Positions 34,928 through 44,471 of a stretch of 64,000 bases of DNA are shown here, in pieces. The notes under the pieces were generated by a model. It ran no database searches and was not told where the DNA came from. It saw only the letters and a program-made list of their open reading frames with translations. Both the position numbers and the translations under genes were made by a program. This DNA is from JBDSZL01 sp039925145 (GTDB lineage: Bacteria > Acidobacteriota > Vicinamibacteria > Vicinamibacterales > SCN-69-37). The DNA lies in contig JBDSZL010000001.1 in the NCBI GenBank assembly GCA_039925145.1, forward strand, positions 1 through 64,000, in the 5' to 3' direction. How positions within the stretch are numbered: the stretch's first letter is position 1; every line of letters starts with the position of its first letter.

Positions 34928-36639
34928 CGACGATGCGATGGGGGACAATCGTGCGCTCGGGTGCGTGCGCGTCTGCCCTGGCGATGCTGCTGAGCCACAC
35001 CGCTGGGGCGGTACAGAGTGGGAGATCTGCCGAGTCACCCAGAGATCCTGCACTCCTGTCAGGACTTCCACCCGTTAGCGCCGCTCGGCTCTCGGGCCGG
35101 GTCACAGCGGCGGGATACTCCCAGCGTCCTCTTCGTCGTGCAATGGTCCAACTGGGGACTGGCAACCTCCAGACGGCGCGATGGACCTCAACAAACGATA
35201 ACGGCGAGTGGGCATTCGCGAACGTCAGCCCTGGCACCTACACGGTGTCGGCCTCCAAAGACGGTTACGTCAGCATGGGTTTTGGACAGAGGAAACCCTT
35301 CGGGCCGGCCATGCCCATCAACGTGACGGGCACGGGAGCACGTGACGATCTGAACATCATCCTTCCTGCAGGCGGAGTGATTACTGGACGGATTACCGAC
35401 GATGCAGGTGAGCCGACAGGGGGCGCGCTTGTGCAAGCCCAGCGGCTCACATTCGTTGACGGACATCGAGCACTGTCTCCCGCTGCCTCCAGTTCCCTGC
35501 CTTTCACGAACGGGGGCCTCACGGACGATCGGGGTGAGTACCGAATCTATGGGCTGCCGGCCGGGACCTATTACGTCTCGGCCACCGACGGCCACATTGT
35601 CGCTGGACAATCCGACGACCGGGCCAGGTATGCCACCAGCTATTACCCCGGCACCCCCTCGGTCAGCGAAGCTCGCTCGATCCAGGTCGTGCCCGGCGAG
35701 TCGGCGTCTGCCACCTTCGGACTTTCCCTCACGACGGTGACAGACGTATCCGGACAGGTCGTCAATGCCGCGGGCGAACCCGTGCCCGCCAGCCTTCGAT
35801 TAGAAGTTGTCGCCGCGGGCCACGCGCTCGAGGTCGGCAGCCGCCTGTCGGCAGCAGCCGACCGGTCGGGTTTCTTCGTGATCAAGGGCGTCCCGGGCGG
35901 CGAGTACTTCCTGCAAGCGCGCGGTATCGGTCCAAATCCAGAATTCGCCGCCGTTCGGGTGACAGTCGCGGGCCAGGATCTGAGGGACCTGCTCATCACC
36001 ACCAAACCCGGCGGCTCCGCCGCTGGACGGCTCCTCAGTGACGGACCATCTGCAGACCTCGAGCCCGGCGCCTTTATCGTGGTGGCAGTGCCGGTCGGGC
36101 CAGGAGCCATGGCAGTTCGACTAGGAGCTTCCACGGCAGCACGCCCCAATCCTGGCGGCGTTTTCACCATCAGCGGCATCGCCGGCCGCCATCTGTTTCG
36201 GCTTTTGAATGCCCCGCCCGGTTGGGCGCTGAAATCGGTGACGATTGCCGGGGCCGACGTCATCGATCTCGGCTATGAGTTTGGCGGTGGCCAGACTGTA
36301 CCGGTGGAAGTCATGGTGTCCCGCCAGATGGCCACCATCTCTGGCGTCGTGATCGATGGCGCTCGCCGACCCGTGCCAGAGGCATCAGTCGTCGCGTTCT
36401 CACCCGACGAGACGAAGTGGGGCCCCAGAACACGTTACATCGCCACGACATCGATCAACGCAGACGGGTCCTTTCAGCTGGCTGGCCTCCCTCCTGGCGA
36501 CTACGTCTGTGTAGCGGTTTCCCCGTTGGAGGCAGGCGATGAAACAGACCCGGCTCGCCTGACACGATGGAAATCCACTGGCGTGCGGCTCTCCGTACGG
36601 GACGGCGACTCCCGCGTGACGCTAACGATCACACCGTAG
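34924..36639 (+). CDS. Secreted carboxypeptidase-regulatory-like protein, paralogue 1
   Basis: The 571-residue protein has a signal peptide (CASALAMLLSHTAGAVQ) and several CarboxypepD_reg/prealbumin-like beta-sandwich repeats. Typical repeat phrases are GRVTAAGYSQRPLRRAMVQL, GEWAFANVSPGTYTVSASKD, DDRGEYRIYGLPAGTYYVSA and FQLAGLPPGDYVCVAV. No peptidase or receptor domain follows, so this is a stand-alone adhesion, binding or scaffold protein. Unlike the other four paralogues here its end has no GEKK tail. It belongs to a family expanded in this window. Confidence 0.8.
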   Translation: MTTMRWGTIVRSGACASALAMLLSHTAGAVQSGRSAESPRDPALLSGLPPVSAARLSGRVTAAGYSQRPLRRAMVQLGTGNLQTARWTSTNDNGEWAFANVSPGTYTVSASKDGYVSMGFGQRKPFGPAMPINVTGTGARDDLNIILPAGGVITGRITDDAGEPTGGALVQAQRLTFVDGHRALSPAASSSLPFTNGGLTDDRGEYRIYGLPAGTYYVSATDGHIVAGQSDDRARYATSYYPGTPSVSEARSIQVVPGESASATFGLSLTTVTDVSGQVVNAAGEPVPASLRLEVVAAGHALEVGSRLSAAADRSGFFVIKGVPGGEYFLQARGIGPNPEFAAVRVTVAGQDLRDLLITTKPGGSAAGRLLSDGPSADLEPGAFIVVAVPVGPGAMAVRLGASTAARPNPGGVFTISGIAGRHLFRLLNAPPGWALKSVTIAGADVIDLGYEFGGGQTVPVEVMVSRQMATISGVVIDGARRPVPEASVVAFSPDETKWGPRTRYIATTSINADGSFQLAGLPPGDYVCVAVSPLEAGDETDPARLTRWKSTGVRLSVRDGDSRVTLTITP

Positions 36640-36697
36640 CGGGCGCACCGTCCGCCACTTCGGCATCTCGCTTGCAAACGCCGTCAGCGAGGTTCCT

Positions 36698-36880
36698 ATG
36701 GCAAAGAAGGCGACCAAGCGCGAATTGATCAACACCGGGACAGACAAGCGTTTTGTTCGGCGTGGCGCCAGCGGGCAGTTCAAAGAGTCCGACGATGTCG
36801 GAAAGTCGCTCACGACCGATCGTCGTCAAACGGCCAAGACCAAGGTAAAGAGCGGACAGGGCGATAAGGGAGATCGGTAG
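36698..36880 (+). CDS. Small conserved basic protein, 60 residues
   Basis: The protein is very basic and hydrophilic: KKATKRELINTGTDKRFVRR at 3-22, then a Lys-rich tail ending GQGDKGDR. A GAGG ribosome binding site precedes the ATG. The GTDKRFVRRxxxGxFKES core looks like a conserved small-protein family without assigned function. Its stop codon overlaps the GTG of the DUF6766 gene, so the two are coupled. Confidence 0.65.
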   Translation: MAKKATKRELINTGTDKRFVRRGASGQFKESDDVGKSLTTDRRQTAKTKVKSGQGDKGDR

Positions 36881-37623
36881 TGGACTCCCCGGCTGGGGCC
36901 GACGCGTTTCCTGTTGTGCCGACCGCGCTTCACTCCTCCACCACGACAACGCTCGGGACGGCCAGGCAGTGGCTCCACGATCGGTCCCTCACGCTGGTGT
37001 TCATGGGGTGCTTCGTGGCCTTTCTCGTCGGCCAGGTGATGACCGGATGGGCGGCGTACAACAACGAGCAGCGGGAGCACCAACAGGCGACCGTGGGTCT
37101 CGCCGGTTACCTCGTCACCGGTCACGTCTGGGAGGCCACATTCGAGAACTGGGAGAGCGAGTTCCTCCAGATGGCCATGTTCGTCGGGCTCACGACGCGG
37201 CTGTATCAGAAGGGTTCGCCAGAGTCGAGGCGGCCCGGCGCGGTGGAACTGGTCGACGCGGACCCGCGCCGATTCAAACACCTGCCCGATGTGCCCTGGC
37301 CGGTTCGCCGAGGGGGGTGGATCTTGCGTCTCTACGAGCACTCCTTGCTCATCGCTCTCGGCAGTCTGTTTCTGCTGTCCTGGGTTGGCCACGGCCTGGG
37401 TGGCTGGGCGGAATTGCGGTCCGACCAGATCAGCCACGGAGAGGCGCCTGGAACCCTGGCGGACTATCTCCTGTCGGCGCGGTTCTGGTTCGAGTCGCTG
37501 CAGAACTGGCAGAGCGAGTTCCTCGCCATGGGAGCCATGGTCTGGCTCTCGGTCTATCTGCGGCAGCGGGGATCGCCTGAGTCGAAGCCGGTCCACGCGC
37601 CCCATTCGGAAACGGGACGCTGA
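36880..37623 (+). CDS. DUF6766-like membrane protein
   Basis: The 247-residue protein has two similar halves. Each carries a hydrophobic helix, then an NNEQREHQ- or DQISHGE-type loop, then FWxxxxxNWxSEFLxM (GHVWEATFENWESEFLQMAM near 84 and ARFWFESLQNWQSEFLAMGA near 203). This is the DUF6766 pattern of membrane proteins of unknown function. Start is GTG overlapping the upstream TAG. Both halves end with QKGSPESR or QRGSPESK, an internal duplication. Confidence 0.72.
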   Translation: MDSPAGADAFPVVPTALHSSTTTTLGTARQWLHDRSLTLVFMGCFVAFLVGQVMTGWAAYNNEQREHQQATVGLAGYLVTGHVWEATFENWESEFLQMAMFVGLTTRLYQKGSPESRRPGAVELVDADPRRFKHLPDVPWPVRRGGWILRLYEHSLLIALGSLFLLSWVGHGLGGWAELRSDQISHGEAPGTLADYLLSARFWFESLQNWQSEFLAMGAMVWLSVYLRQRGSPESKPVHAPHSETGR

Positions 37624-37688
37624 ATCCAGCCAACGCCCGCACGCACTGGCGGCTCGGCCGGGATCCTCCTCCACAGAGTTCGCGTAGC

Positions 37689-38882
37689 ATGACACTTATG
37701 CGCTCGGTCCCCTCATTCCCTCGTGGGTCGCTGTTCCTAGCGACGGTCATAGCCCTCGCACTGCTCGCGGTCACGCCCGACGCCCGCCAGACACCGGCAG
37801 GCACCGCCACGCCAACGCCTCAGCAGGCGCAGACAAGCGCAGTTCAGGCGCTCACCGCCCTGCCCGCGCTCAGTAACGCAGACTTCTGGCGCCTCACCTC
37901 GGAGCTGTCGGAGCCTGACGGCACTTTCCACTCGGAGAATCTGGTTTCGAACGAAGCGCGCTTTCAGAACATCGTGCCCGACCTGGTCAAGCGCGTCGTG
38001 CCGGGGCGTGCCTATGTTGGCGTCGGCTCGGAACAGAACTTCACGTACATCGCCGCCACGAAGCCCTCTCACGTTTTCATCCTCGACATACGGCGCGGCA
38101 ACACCGACCTGCACCTGCTCTACAAGGCACTATTTGAGACCTCGGTGGATCGGGCGGAGTTCGTGTCGCGGGTCTTCGGACGCCCGCGGCCTGCCGGGCT
38201 CAATACGGCCTCGACGGCCGAGGCGATTTTCGCCGCGTTCGAGCGCGCCGCGCCGAGCCAGGCGCTGCACGACCGCACCTATCGCGATGTCATCACGTAC
38301 TTGACGACCACACGCGGCTTCGCGCTCTCGGAGGGAGATCGACAGGGAATCGCGTACGTCTACGACGCGTGGTTCGGGCCGGGGCCGGCGATCAGCTATC
38401 AGTTGACCGCTTCGGGTGGCGGAGGCTTCGGTCGTGGCGGCGGCCGCGGCGCAAACGCCACCTACGCCGCGCTGATGACCTCGAGCGATGCGGCAGGCAA
38501 GAACTGGAGCTATCTTGCGACCGAGGACAACTACCGCTTTCTCAAGACACTCCACTCCCAGAACCGGATCGTGCCCATCGTCGGCAACTTCGGCGGCCCG
38601 AAGGCACTGCGTGCGGTCGCGACTTACCTTCGCCAGAACCGCCTGGTCGTCTCAACCTTCTACACATCCAACGTGCAGCAGTACCTCGTTCAGGACCGCA
38701 TCTGGGACGCCTTCTGCGCCAGCGCCACAACGTTGCCCATGGATGGGTCGAGCACGATGATCCGCTCGCAGCGAGCGGGGTTCGCAGGCGCCCCGCAGTC
38801 CGCGGGCGGGGGGTTCATGCTCGACCTGCTTCCGTTGCGGGAGAGCGTCGGCCAGTGCGCGACGTCTATCGCCCCGAGGTGA
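37689..38882 (+). CDS. Secreted conserved protein, LIC_10091-like
   Basis: The 397-residue protein has a signal peptide (ATVIALALLAVTPDA). The core includes SEPDGTFHSENLVSNEARFQ, YVGVGSEQNFTYIAATKPSH and FILDIRRGNTDLHLLYKALF, then DRAEFVSRVFGRPRP. This matches a family of secreted proteins with a Rossmann/methyltransferase-like fold of unknown function (LIC_10091 type, moderate certainty). IVPIVGNFGGPKALRAV and VSTFYTSNVQQYL occur in the second half. It is transcribed toward the opposed gene at 38866-40791 and overlaps it by 17 bp. Confidence 0.65.
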   Translation: MTLMRSVPSFPRGSLFLATVIALALLAVTPDARQTPAGTATPTPQQAQTSAVQALTALPALSNADFWRLTSELSEPDGTFHSENLVSNEARFQNIVPDLVKRVVPGRAYVGVGSEQNFTYIAATKPSHVFILDIRRGNTDLHLLYKALFETSVDRAEFVSRVFGRPRPAGLNTASTAEAIFAAFERAAPSQALHDRTYRDVITYLTTTRGFALSEGDRQGIAYVYDAWFGPGPAISYQLTASGGGGFGRGGGRGANATYAALMTSSDAAGKNWSYLATEDNYRFLKTLHSQNRIVPIVGNFGGPKALRAVATYLRQNRLVVSTFYTSNVQQYLVQDRIWDAFCASATTLPMDGSSTMIRSQRAGFAGAPQSAGGGFMLDLLPLRESVGQCATSIAPR

Positions 38883-40791
38883 TACTGAAGTCCTGAATCT
38901 TCTTCTCGCCAAGGGCGAGCGTTACGGGCAGCGAGGCACCGACGAGGCCGTCGAGAAATGACGGATCGTTCAGATCACTCGCAGCCATATCGGTGAGCGC
39001 GGCGATCCGATACGTTCCCGGCGGCAGGTCAGTGATCGTGAAGCGCCCATCGGTGCCAGGGCGCGTGCTCTTGATCCGGCGCATCGATTCCCACAGACCC
39101 CTCTCAGCGGGAAACACGACGACCGTGTAGTCGGGAGCAGCCACGCCCGATGCATCCTGGAGGCGACCGCTGATCTCCTGCGTGACATCGGTAAATGTGA
39201 GCACGGCCTCGGATGGTGCGCCGGATGCGAGTACGTCGAACGCGACGTCGAGCGCGTCGCGGTCCCCGACCATCGCCGACAACAAGTTCCAGGCCGCGCC
39301 TGGGGTAGAGGCGGCGCCCGAACGGCCCGCCAGAAAACCTCCGAAAATCCGGTACCTGCCTGGCGTAATGCCAGTCGCCGTCAGCCGTCCGGCTGCATCC
39401 ACAGTCACCTGAGGCGGCGAGAAGGCCCCGCCGGACGTGACCATCGGTGTCATGGAGACGCGGACCGACGACAGATCCGCCGGCGCCGCGAGGCCTTGCC
39501 TCGAACTGAACACCACACGACCGCTGAGGGTGAGCCCGGGCTGCAGCGTCACCACGACATCTGTCACATCCTGACCGTCGACGACGACGTCCGCCTGACC
39601 CCATAAAGGTGGCCCCGCCTGACCTGACGCTGAGCTATCGGCGTGGAACACGGTGGATGTCATCGTCGCCGTGCCGCCGCCACCGCCATTGAACTGCATG
39701 ACCATCGGCCCGCCGCCGGTGCGGGCGCTGATTAAATACTGACCCGGCGAGATGCCGGACAGGGAAAAGTGACCGTCTTTCGCCACTGTCGCCCGATTCA
39801 TGAGTGCCCCCGACAGCAGCGATGGCGTCGTCGCCGAAGCGTTCGCGACGAGCATGAGTTGCACACTCTCGGGCGGCACACCACCGGGTGTCAGCACCTG
39901 ACCTTCGACACGTGCCGTACGGACGACCTGCAACCGGACGTCTATGCCCGATCGCTCGTCGCCGGCCGACACATTTATCGCGGTCGCCGCCGATGCCGAT
40001 GGCGTCCCCGGGTAATAGACAGCGGCGAGGGTCCCCGTCGGCGGCGCAGCAGGTCTTGCCGGCGTCTGAGGAGTCGTGGCGCCGACTCCTCCGCGGCCAC
40101 CCACTACTGGCCGCTGCATCTCAGCCAATGCCGCGCGAATTTCCTCGTCGGTCGACACCCGAATCTCGGCCGGTCCCAGGCTGCGCGGGGTGGCCACGAT
40201 CAGATAGTCGCCAGGAGGCAGCCCGTAGAGACGGTACTCACCTTGATCGTCGGTCCGGTTCGATACCGACGCGCCAGTCGTCTGAACTGGCGCGGGCGTT
40301 CGCTCGCCGTTGAGTTGCGGACGATATTGCATGGCCCGTACTTCCACATCAAAGGCAGGGTCGCCGCCCTGGTCGGTGATTGTGCCGCTGATGACAGCGC
40401 CACGACTGAGGACGACGTTCAGACGATCGACGCGTTGACCATCGGCGAGGACGATTGTCGTGCCCGGTCTGTCGTAACGCTTCGCGCCATATGCCGTACT
40501 GACGAGCCCGGCTTTGCGGGCCCTCAATGTGTAGCGTCCGGCCGGCAGTCCCTTGATCGCGAATTGGCCGCGCTCGTCGGTCCACGCCTCGGCCTCCTCG
40601 GTGCCCGTCACCGTCACCACGGCACGATTGACCGGTTGCGCGGGCGAGGCGTCGTTGAGGATCGTGCCTGTCAACTCCGCTGTGCGGGCGACGCTGGATG
40701 CAAGCGGTCGGGCGTCGCGCACCCCGGCTTGCCCGCCGGCGGCCAGCGACACCGCGGCCGCACAGATGAGGAGCACGGTTTGTCGGGTCAT
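38866..40791 (-). CDS. Secreted carboxypeptidase-regulatory-like protein, paralogue 2
   Basis: The 641-residue protein starts at the ATG at 40791, coupled by ATGA to the upstream paralogue. It has a signal peptide (TVLLICAAAVSLAAGGQAG). Repeats follow with DERGQFAIKGLPAGRYTLRA, DDQGEYRLYGLPPGDYLIVA, GHFSLSGISPGQYLISAR and FTITDLPPGTYRIAALTD. The family tail is LNDPSFLDGLVGASLPVTLA followed by GEKKIQDFS. A YYPGTPSASAAT segment is shared with the other paralogues. The role is probably extracellular and is unknown. Confidence 0.82.
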   Translation of the reverse strand: MTRQTVLLICAAAVSLAAGGQAGVRDARPLASSVARTAELTGTILNDASPAQPVNRAVVTVTGTEEAEAWTDERGQFAIKGLPAGRYTLRARKAGLVSTAYGAKRYDRPGTTIVLADGQRVDRLNVVLSRGAVISGTITDQGGDPAFDVEVRAMQYRPQLNGERTPAPVQTTGASVSNRTDDQGEYRLYGLPPGDYLIVATPRSLGPAEIRVSTDEEIRAALAEMQRPVVGGRGGVGATTPQTPARPAAPPTGTLAAVYYPGTPSASAATAINVSAGDERSGIDVRLQVVRTARVEGQVLTPGGVPPESVQLMLVANASATTPSLLSGALMNRATVAKDGHFSLSGISPGQYLISARTGGGPMVMQFNGGGGGTATMTSTVFHADSSASGQAGPPLWGQADVVVDGQDVTDVVVTLQPGLTLSGRVVFSSRQGLAAPADLSSVRVSMTPMVTSGGAFSPPQVTVDAAGRLTATGITPGRYRIFGGFLAGRSGAASTPGAAWNLLSAMVGDRDALDVAFDVLASGAPSEAVLTFTDVTQEISGRLQDASGVAAPDYTVVVFPAERGLWESMRRIKSTRPGTDGRFTITDLPPGTYRIAALTDMAASDLNDPSFLDGLVGASLPVTLALGEKKIQDFSITSGR

Positions 40792-42827
40792 CGTGTCACC
40801 AGCTTCACGGATTGTGTGACTTTCGCCCCTTCGCTCAAATCGACCCTCACAGCGTCCGCGACGAGCGTCTCGAGGAACGCGGGACGTTGCCAGTCGGATG
40901 CGGAGCTGTCTCGGACCGCGGCGAGCAGATAACGTCCCGCGGGCAGTCCGGTGATGGAGAATGCTCCACGCGTGTCGGCGCGGACGGCGCGAAGCCGGCG
41001 CGGGCTGGTCCCGTAACCCGTCCACTGGCCGCGATCTTCAGGAAAAGCAATGACCAGGTCGCCATCGTCTGCGCGACTGGCCATCGGGCGAACAACGATG
41101 CCGCTCAGATCGGTCACCTTCGTGGTCAGCGTGAGAGTGACACGGCTGAGATCGCTGGACTCGAGATCGAGCGGGCTGTCGGTGACGTCACGCCCATCGA
41201 GCGAAGCGCCGCGGAAGAACCAATTCTGTGGAAGTCCGGACAGACGGACGACATATGGACCCGGGAGCGCGGGACCGCTCACACAGCGGTTGCTGGCATC
41301 GCAGTGTCCAGACACGGGGCCGCCGACGGCGGCCAACCCGGAACCGAGCGGCTCGAGCGTCAGCGAGATTCGTTGCATCTGGTCGCCGGTCAGCCGGCCG
41401 CTCGAGGCGTCGAGCTCCACCTGCCCACTCACGGTGTTGCCGTTGTGCAGGGTGAGCCCCACGTCTTCGGTGTCGGCGCTGCCAACGGTGACGGATTGTT
41501 CGGCCCATAGTGTCAGCTCTCCCGGGTCAGGCGCAGAGGAGGCTGCCATGAGAGCGGAGACCATGCGAAGCTGGTCGCTGCCGATGGAGAATGACGTGAA
41601 GCGGCGCGGGACGCGCACCGCGCGCAGCAGATACTGCCCTTCGGGCACGGCGGCGAACGTGAAGGCGCCGGTCGTATCGGCCAGCGCGGTGGCGGTTTCG
41701 AATGGCGATGGCATTCCATCGCTGTCGACGGGCACGAGCGTGAGCGAAAGGCTGATCGGTTGTCCATCAGGCATCCGCACACGGCCGGCCACGCGGCGAG
41801 TGGAGGTCGACCGCATCTGAAAGTCGACGCCGCTCCGCACCTGTCCGGACGTCAAGGTCATGCTGAGTGCCTTGGACGCCGTTGGAGCATCGGGATGGAA
41901 CACCGTGGCGTAGACACGCGGCCGGCCGTCTGGATCGAGGCCCGCGCTTGCATCGGTTTTGACGTCGGTTCCGAAGTTCACCACGAACGGGCGCTGCCCG
42001 TTGGCATCGGGCGGCGGCAGCGCGACCGCGGGCAATCCCATCGCCAGGGAGGTCGGCCCCCCACTTCCGGTACGAGCTGTCTCGACCAGGATCGACCGCA
42101 AACCATCCTGCTGCGACCGGGGAACCGCCACCACATAGTTACCAGGTTCGAGCATGCCGATGCGATACATGCCACGGTCGTCGGTAGCGTCGCTCGGCCC
42201 GAGGACGAAACGATCGTTTCCTCCCACGAGCGACATCCGAATCACCTGCACTGTCGTGCCGACCATTGGATCGCCTCGCTCGTCGACCACACGTCCGGCA
42301 ACGACGGCGAACTTCCACAGGGCAATACTGGCCGTGGCGAGGCGCTCGCCATCGGAAAGCGCCAGCGCGCGTGATGGACCGCCTGGTCTGGCGCGGCCGT
42401 ACGCGCCATCCACGTATCCGGGCTTTGTCGAGTCCAGGGTGAAGGAGCCGGCGGGCAAGCCCCTGAATACGAATCGACCCTGGCCATCTGAGAGCGCCCG
42501 AATCGGGGCCGCGCCGGGTAAACGGAGCGTCACGAGCGCGCCGCCGACCGGCCGGGCGCTGCCGGCGTCGAGCGTCGTGCCCATGATGAGCCCCGTGCCG
42601 GCTGGGATGGTTGCCTGCGGTGCGAGGCCACCCCCGGCCGGGCCGCCAATCGCCGCCCCCGGTCCGGAACCTGGCGGCAGCGGAGACGCCCGCCCGCCAC
42701 CGCCGGTCTCGATGACGCGCATCTCACCGGCTTGAGGTGGCTGGCCTTGTCGGGCCGCCGGGAGCGACGCGGCCGCGATGAGCACGAGCACTGTCGGTAG
42801 CGTTACCCGGGTGACTTCTCTGGTCAT
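40788..42827 (-). CDS. Secreted carboxypeptidase-regulatory-like protein, paralogue 3
   Basis: The protein has 679 residues from the ATG at 42827, chosen because GAGG sits 8 nt upstream; an ATG at 42842 is also in frame. There is a signal peptide (TLPTVLVLIAAASLPAA) and a Gly/Pro-rich linker. Repeats follow: LPGAAPIRALSDGQGRFVFR, DDRGMYRIGMLEPGNYVVAV, FTFAAVPEGQYLLRA and FSITGLPAGRYLLAAVRD. The tail reads WQRPAFLETLVADAVRVDLS then GAKVTQ, so the GEKK motif is degenerate. It is coupled to paralogue 2. Confidence 0.82.
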   Translation of the reverse strand: MTREVTRVTLPTVLVLIAAASLPAARQGQPPQAGEMRVIETGGGGRASPLPPGSGPGAAIGGPAGGGLAPQATIPAGTGLIMGTTLDAGSARPVGGALVTLRLPGAAPIRALSDGQGRFVFRGLPAGSFTLDSTKPGYVDGAYGRARPGGPSRALALSDGERLATASIALWKFAVVAGRVVDERGDPMVGTTVQVIRMSLVGGNDRFVLGPSDATDDRGMYRIGMLEPGNYVVAVPRSQQDGLRSILVETARTGSGGPTSLAMGLPAVALPPPDANGQRPFVVNFGTDVKTDASAGLDPDGRPRVYATVFHPDAPTASKALSMTLTSGQVRSGVDFQMRSTSTRRVAGRVRMPDGQPISLSLTLVPVDSDGMPSPFETATALADTTGAFTFAAVPEGQYLLRAVRVPRRFTSFSIGSDQLRMVSALMAASSAPDPGELTLWAEQSVTVGSADTEDVGLTLHNGNTVSGQVELDASSGRLTGDQMQRISLTLEPLGSGLAAVGGPVSGHCDASNRCVSGPALPGPYVVRLSGLPQNWFFRGASLDGRDVTDSPLDLESSDLSRVTLTLTTKVTDLSGIVVRPMASRADDGDLVIAFPEDRGQWTGYGTSPRRLRAVRADTRGAFSITGLPAGRYLLAAVRDSSASDWQRPAFLETLVADAVRVDLSEGAKVTQSVKLVTR

Positions 42828-42905
42828 CGGTATCCTCGTCATCAGGCGCTCGCGTCACTTAGACACCTGTTCGCGCCGAATGGTCGGGACTGAAGGCGCT
42901 TCCCC

Positions 42906-43661
42906 TTACCTCCCGCCCGTGACGTCGATGAATGCCCCCGTCGTGAAGGAGGCTGCGTCCGAGAGAAGCCACACGATCGCCGCCGCCACTTCTTCGGGCT
43001 GGCCGCCTCGTTTCATCGGGACGAACTGCTTCACGCGTTCGATGCGATTCGGCTCGCCCCCGGACGCGTGCATGTCCGTGTAGATGAATCCAGGCCGTAC
43101 CGCATTGACACGAATCCCCACCTCCGCCACTTCCTTCGCGAGGCCGATCGTGAATGTATCGATCGCACCTTTCGACGCTGCGTAGTCCACGTACTCACCC
43201 GGCGCGCCGAGGCGGGAAGCCCCGGATGACACATTCACAATGGCCCCACCTGTGCCCCCACGTTGCGTGGACATCCGTTTGATGGCTTCGCGCGCGCACA
43301 GAAACGACCCGATGACATTCGTCGCGAACACGCGCTGCAGGCGCGCGGTCTCCATCGTCTCGACGCGCATCTGTGTTTCCAGAACGCCCGCGTTATTTAC
43401 GAGCCCAGCGAGAGTGCCGAGTTGATCGGCTTCGCAAAACAGGCGCCCGACATCGGTTTCAGACGATACGTCCGCTTGCGTCGCGATCGCGCGTGCCCCG
43501 GTTGCCTCGATCGTCCGCACCACCGCCTGGGCGGCCTCGCGGTTCTCGCGATAGTTGACGCACACGGTGTAGCCATTCGCAGCCAGCAGGCGAGCGGTCG
43601 CTGCGCCGATGCCACGACCTCCGCCCGTGACAATGACAACCTTTTCACTCATCATCGGCAA
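42906..43661 (-). CDS. Short-chain dehydrogenase/reductase
   Basis: The 251-residue classical SDR has the NAD(P)-binding GGGRGIG at 13-19, the NNAG motif, the catalytic Ser in VNVSSGAS, and YxxxK in YVDYAASKGA. It resembles glucose dehydrogenase/YgfF-type oxidoreductases. The R after the glycine motif and YREN at the end of the second strand favour NADPH. The substrate is unknown. It diverges from the membrane-protein/LytS operon. Confidence 0.88.
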   Translation of the reverse strand: MPMMSEKVVIVTGGGRGIGAATARLLAANGYTVCVNYRENREAAQAVVRTIEATGARAIATQADVSSETDVGRLFCEADQLGTLAGLVNNAGVLETQMRVETMETARLQRVFATNVIGSFLCAREAIKRMSTQRGGTGGAIVNVSSGASRLGAPGEYVDYAASKGAIDTFTIGLAKEVAEVGIRVNAVRPGFIYTDMHASGGEPNRIERVKQFVPMKRGGQPEEVAAAIVWLLSDAASFTTGAFIDVTGGR

Positions 43662-43796
43662 CCATACCCCAGGCCGCCGACATCACGCGCACGTGAATGT
43701 GTGGACCGCGGCGCCTGGGCGCGCCGCCTATCCCCCGACCGGACCATCCATCCCATATTCCTGGATGCATCCTCGCGCCCGGGACACGATGGCGTC

Positions 43797-44471
43797 ATGA
43801 ACGCAGACACCATTCGTACCGATGTTCGACAGTTTTACTGGGGCCTGTCCAACGGAATCGCCGTGCTGGCGGTGGCAGGCGCGTTCTGGCTGTGGATCGG
43901 GGCAACCGCGCTCTCAACGGAATGGAGGCCGTTGGACAAGTACCCGGTCTTGATTGATAGCCGACAGGTGCTCGGGTGGGCCGCTGGCATAGCAATGCTG
44001 GCGCTGATCATCATCACCGGCGCGATACGGGTCCGGCGGAAGGCACTGGGATTCTCGGTTCGCGATCTCCGGAGGCCGGAGCTGGCCGATACCGTGCGCG
44101 TCATCAGGCACCGGTTTCGATGGGTCTCCTTGGCCCAAGCGGCTGGCTCGGGGCTGTCGATTTGGCTCGGTCTGCGGCTTCACCGCGAGGATCTCATTTG
44201 GCCAGGCATCGGTCTCGTCGTAAGTCTCCACTTCCTGCCGCTCGGGCAGCTGTTTCGCATGCGACCTTACATCCTCGCTGCCGTTGCCGGATCGATGGTT
44301 TCGGGGGCGGCCCTGCTTCTGCCGACGACAATCCTCCCGCCTTCCCTGCGCTTCCTCCTCATTGGCGTCGGCATGGGACTTGTCGTGTGGGTGACCGCGG
44401 CGTACGCCATACTGCACGCGGACGAGCTGGCCCTGCGGTGCGTCCCGGGCGCTGATCAACAGTCGCAATGA
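43797..44471 (+). CDS. Membrane protein cotranscribed with LytS-type kinase
   Basis: Starting at the ATG at 43797 the protein has 224 residues with six hydrophobic segments: LAVAGAFWLWIGATAL, AAGIAMLALIIITGAI, AAGSGLSIWLGLRL, IGLVVSLHFLPLGQL, AVAGSMVSGAALLLP and LIGVGMGLVVWVTAAYAI. No known family was recognised. Its stop codon overlaps the histidine kinase ATG (ATGA), so the three-gene operon is coupled and the protein may be the partner or output of the signalling pair. Confidence 0.72.
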   Translation: MNADTIRTDVRQFYWGLSNGIAVLAVAGAFWLWIGATALSTEWRPLDKYPVLIDSRQVLGWAAGIAMLALIIITGAIRVRRKALGFSVRDLRRPELADTVRVIRHRFRWVSLAQAAGSGLSIWLGLRLHREDLIWPGIGLVVSLHFLPLGQLFRMRPYILAAVAGSMVSGAALLLPTTILPPSLRFLLIGVGMGLVVWVTAAYAILHADELALRCVPGADQQSQ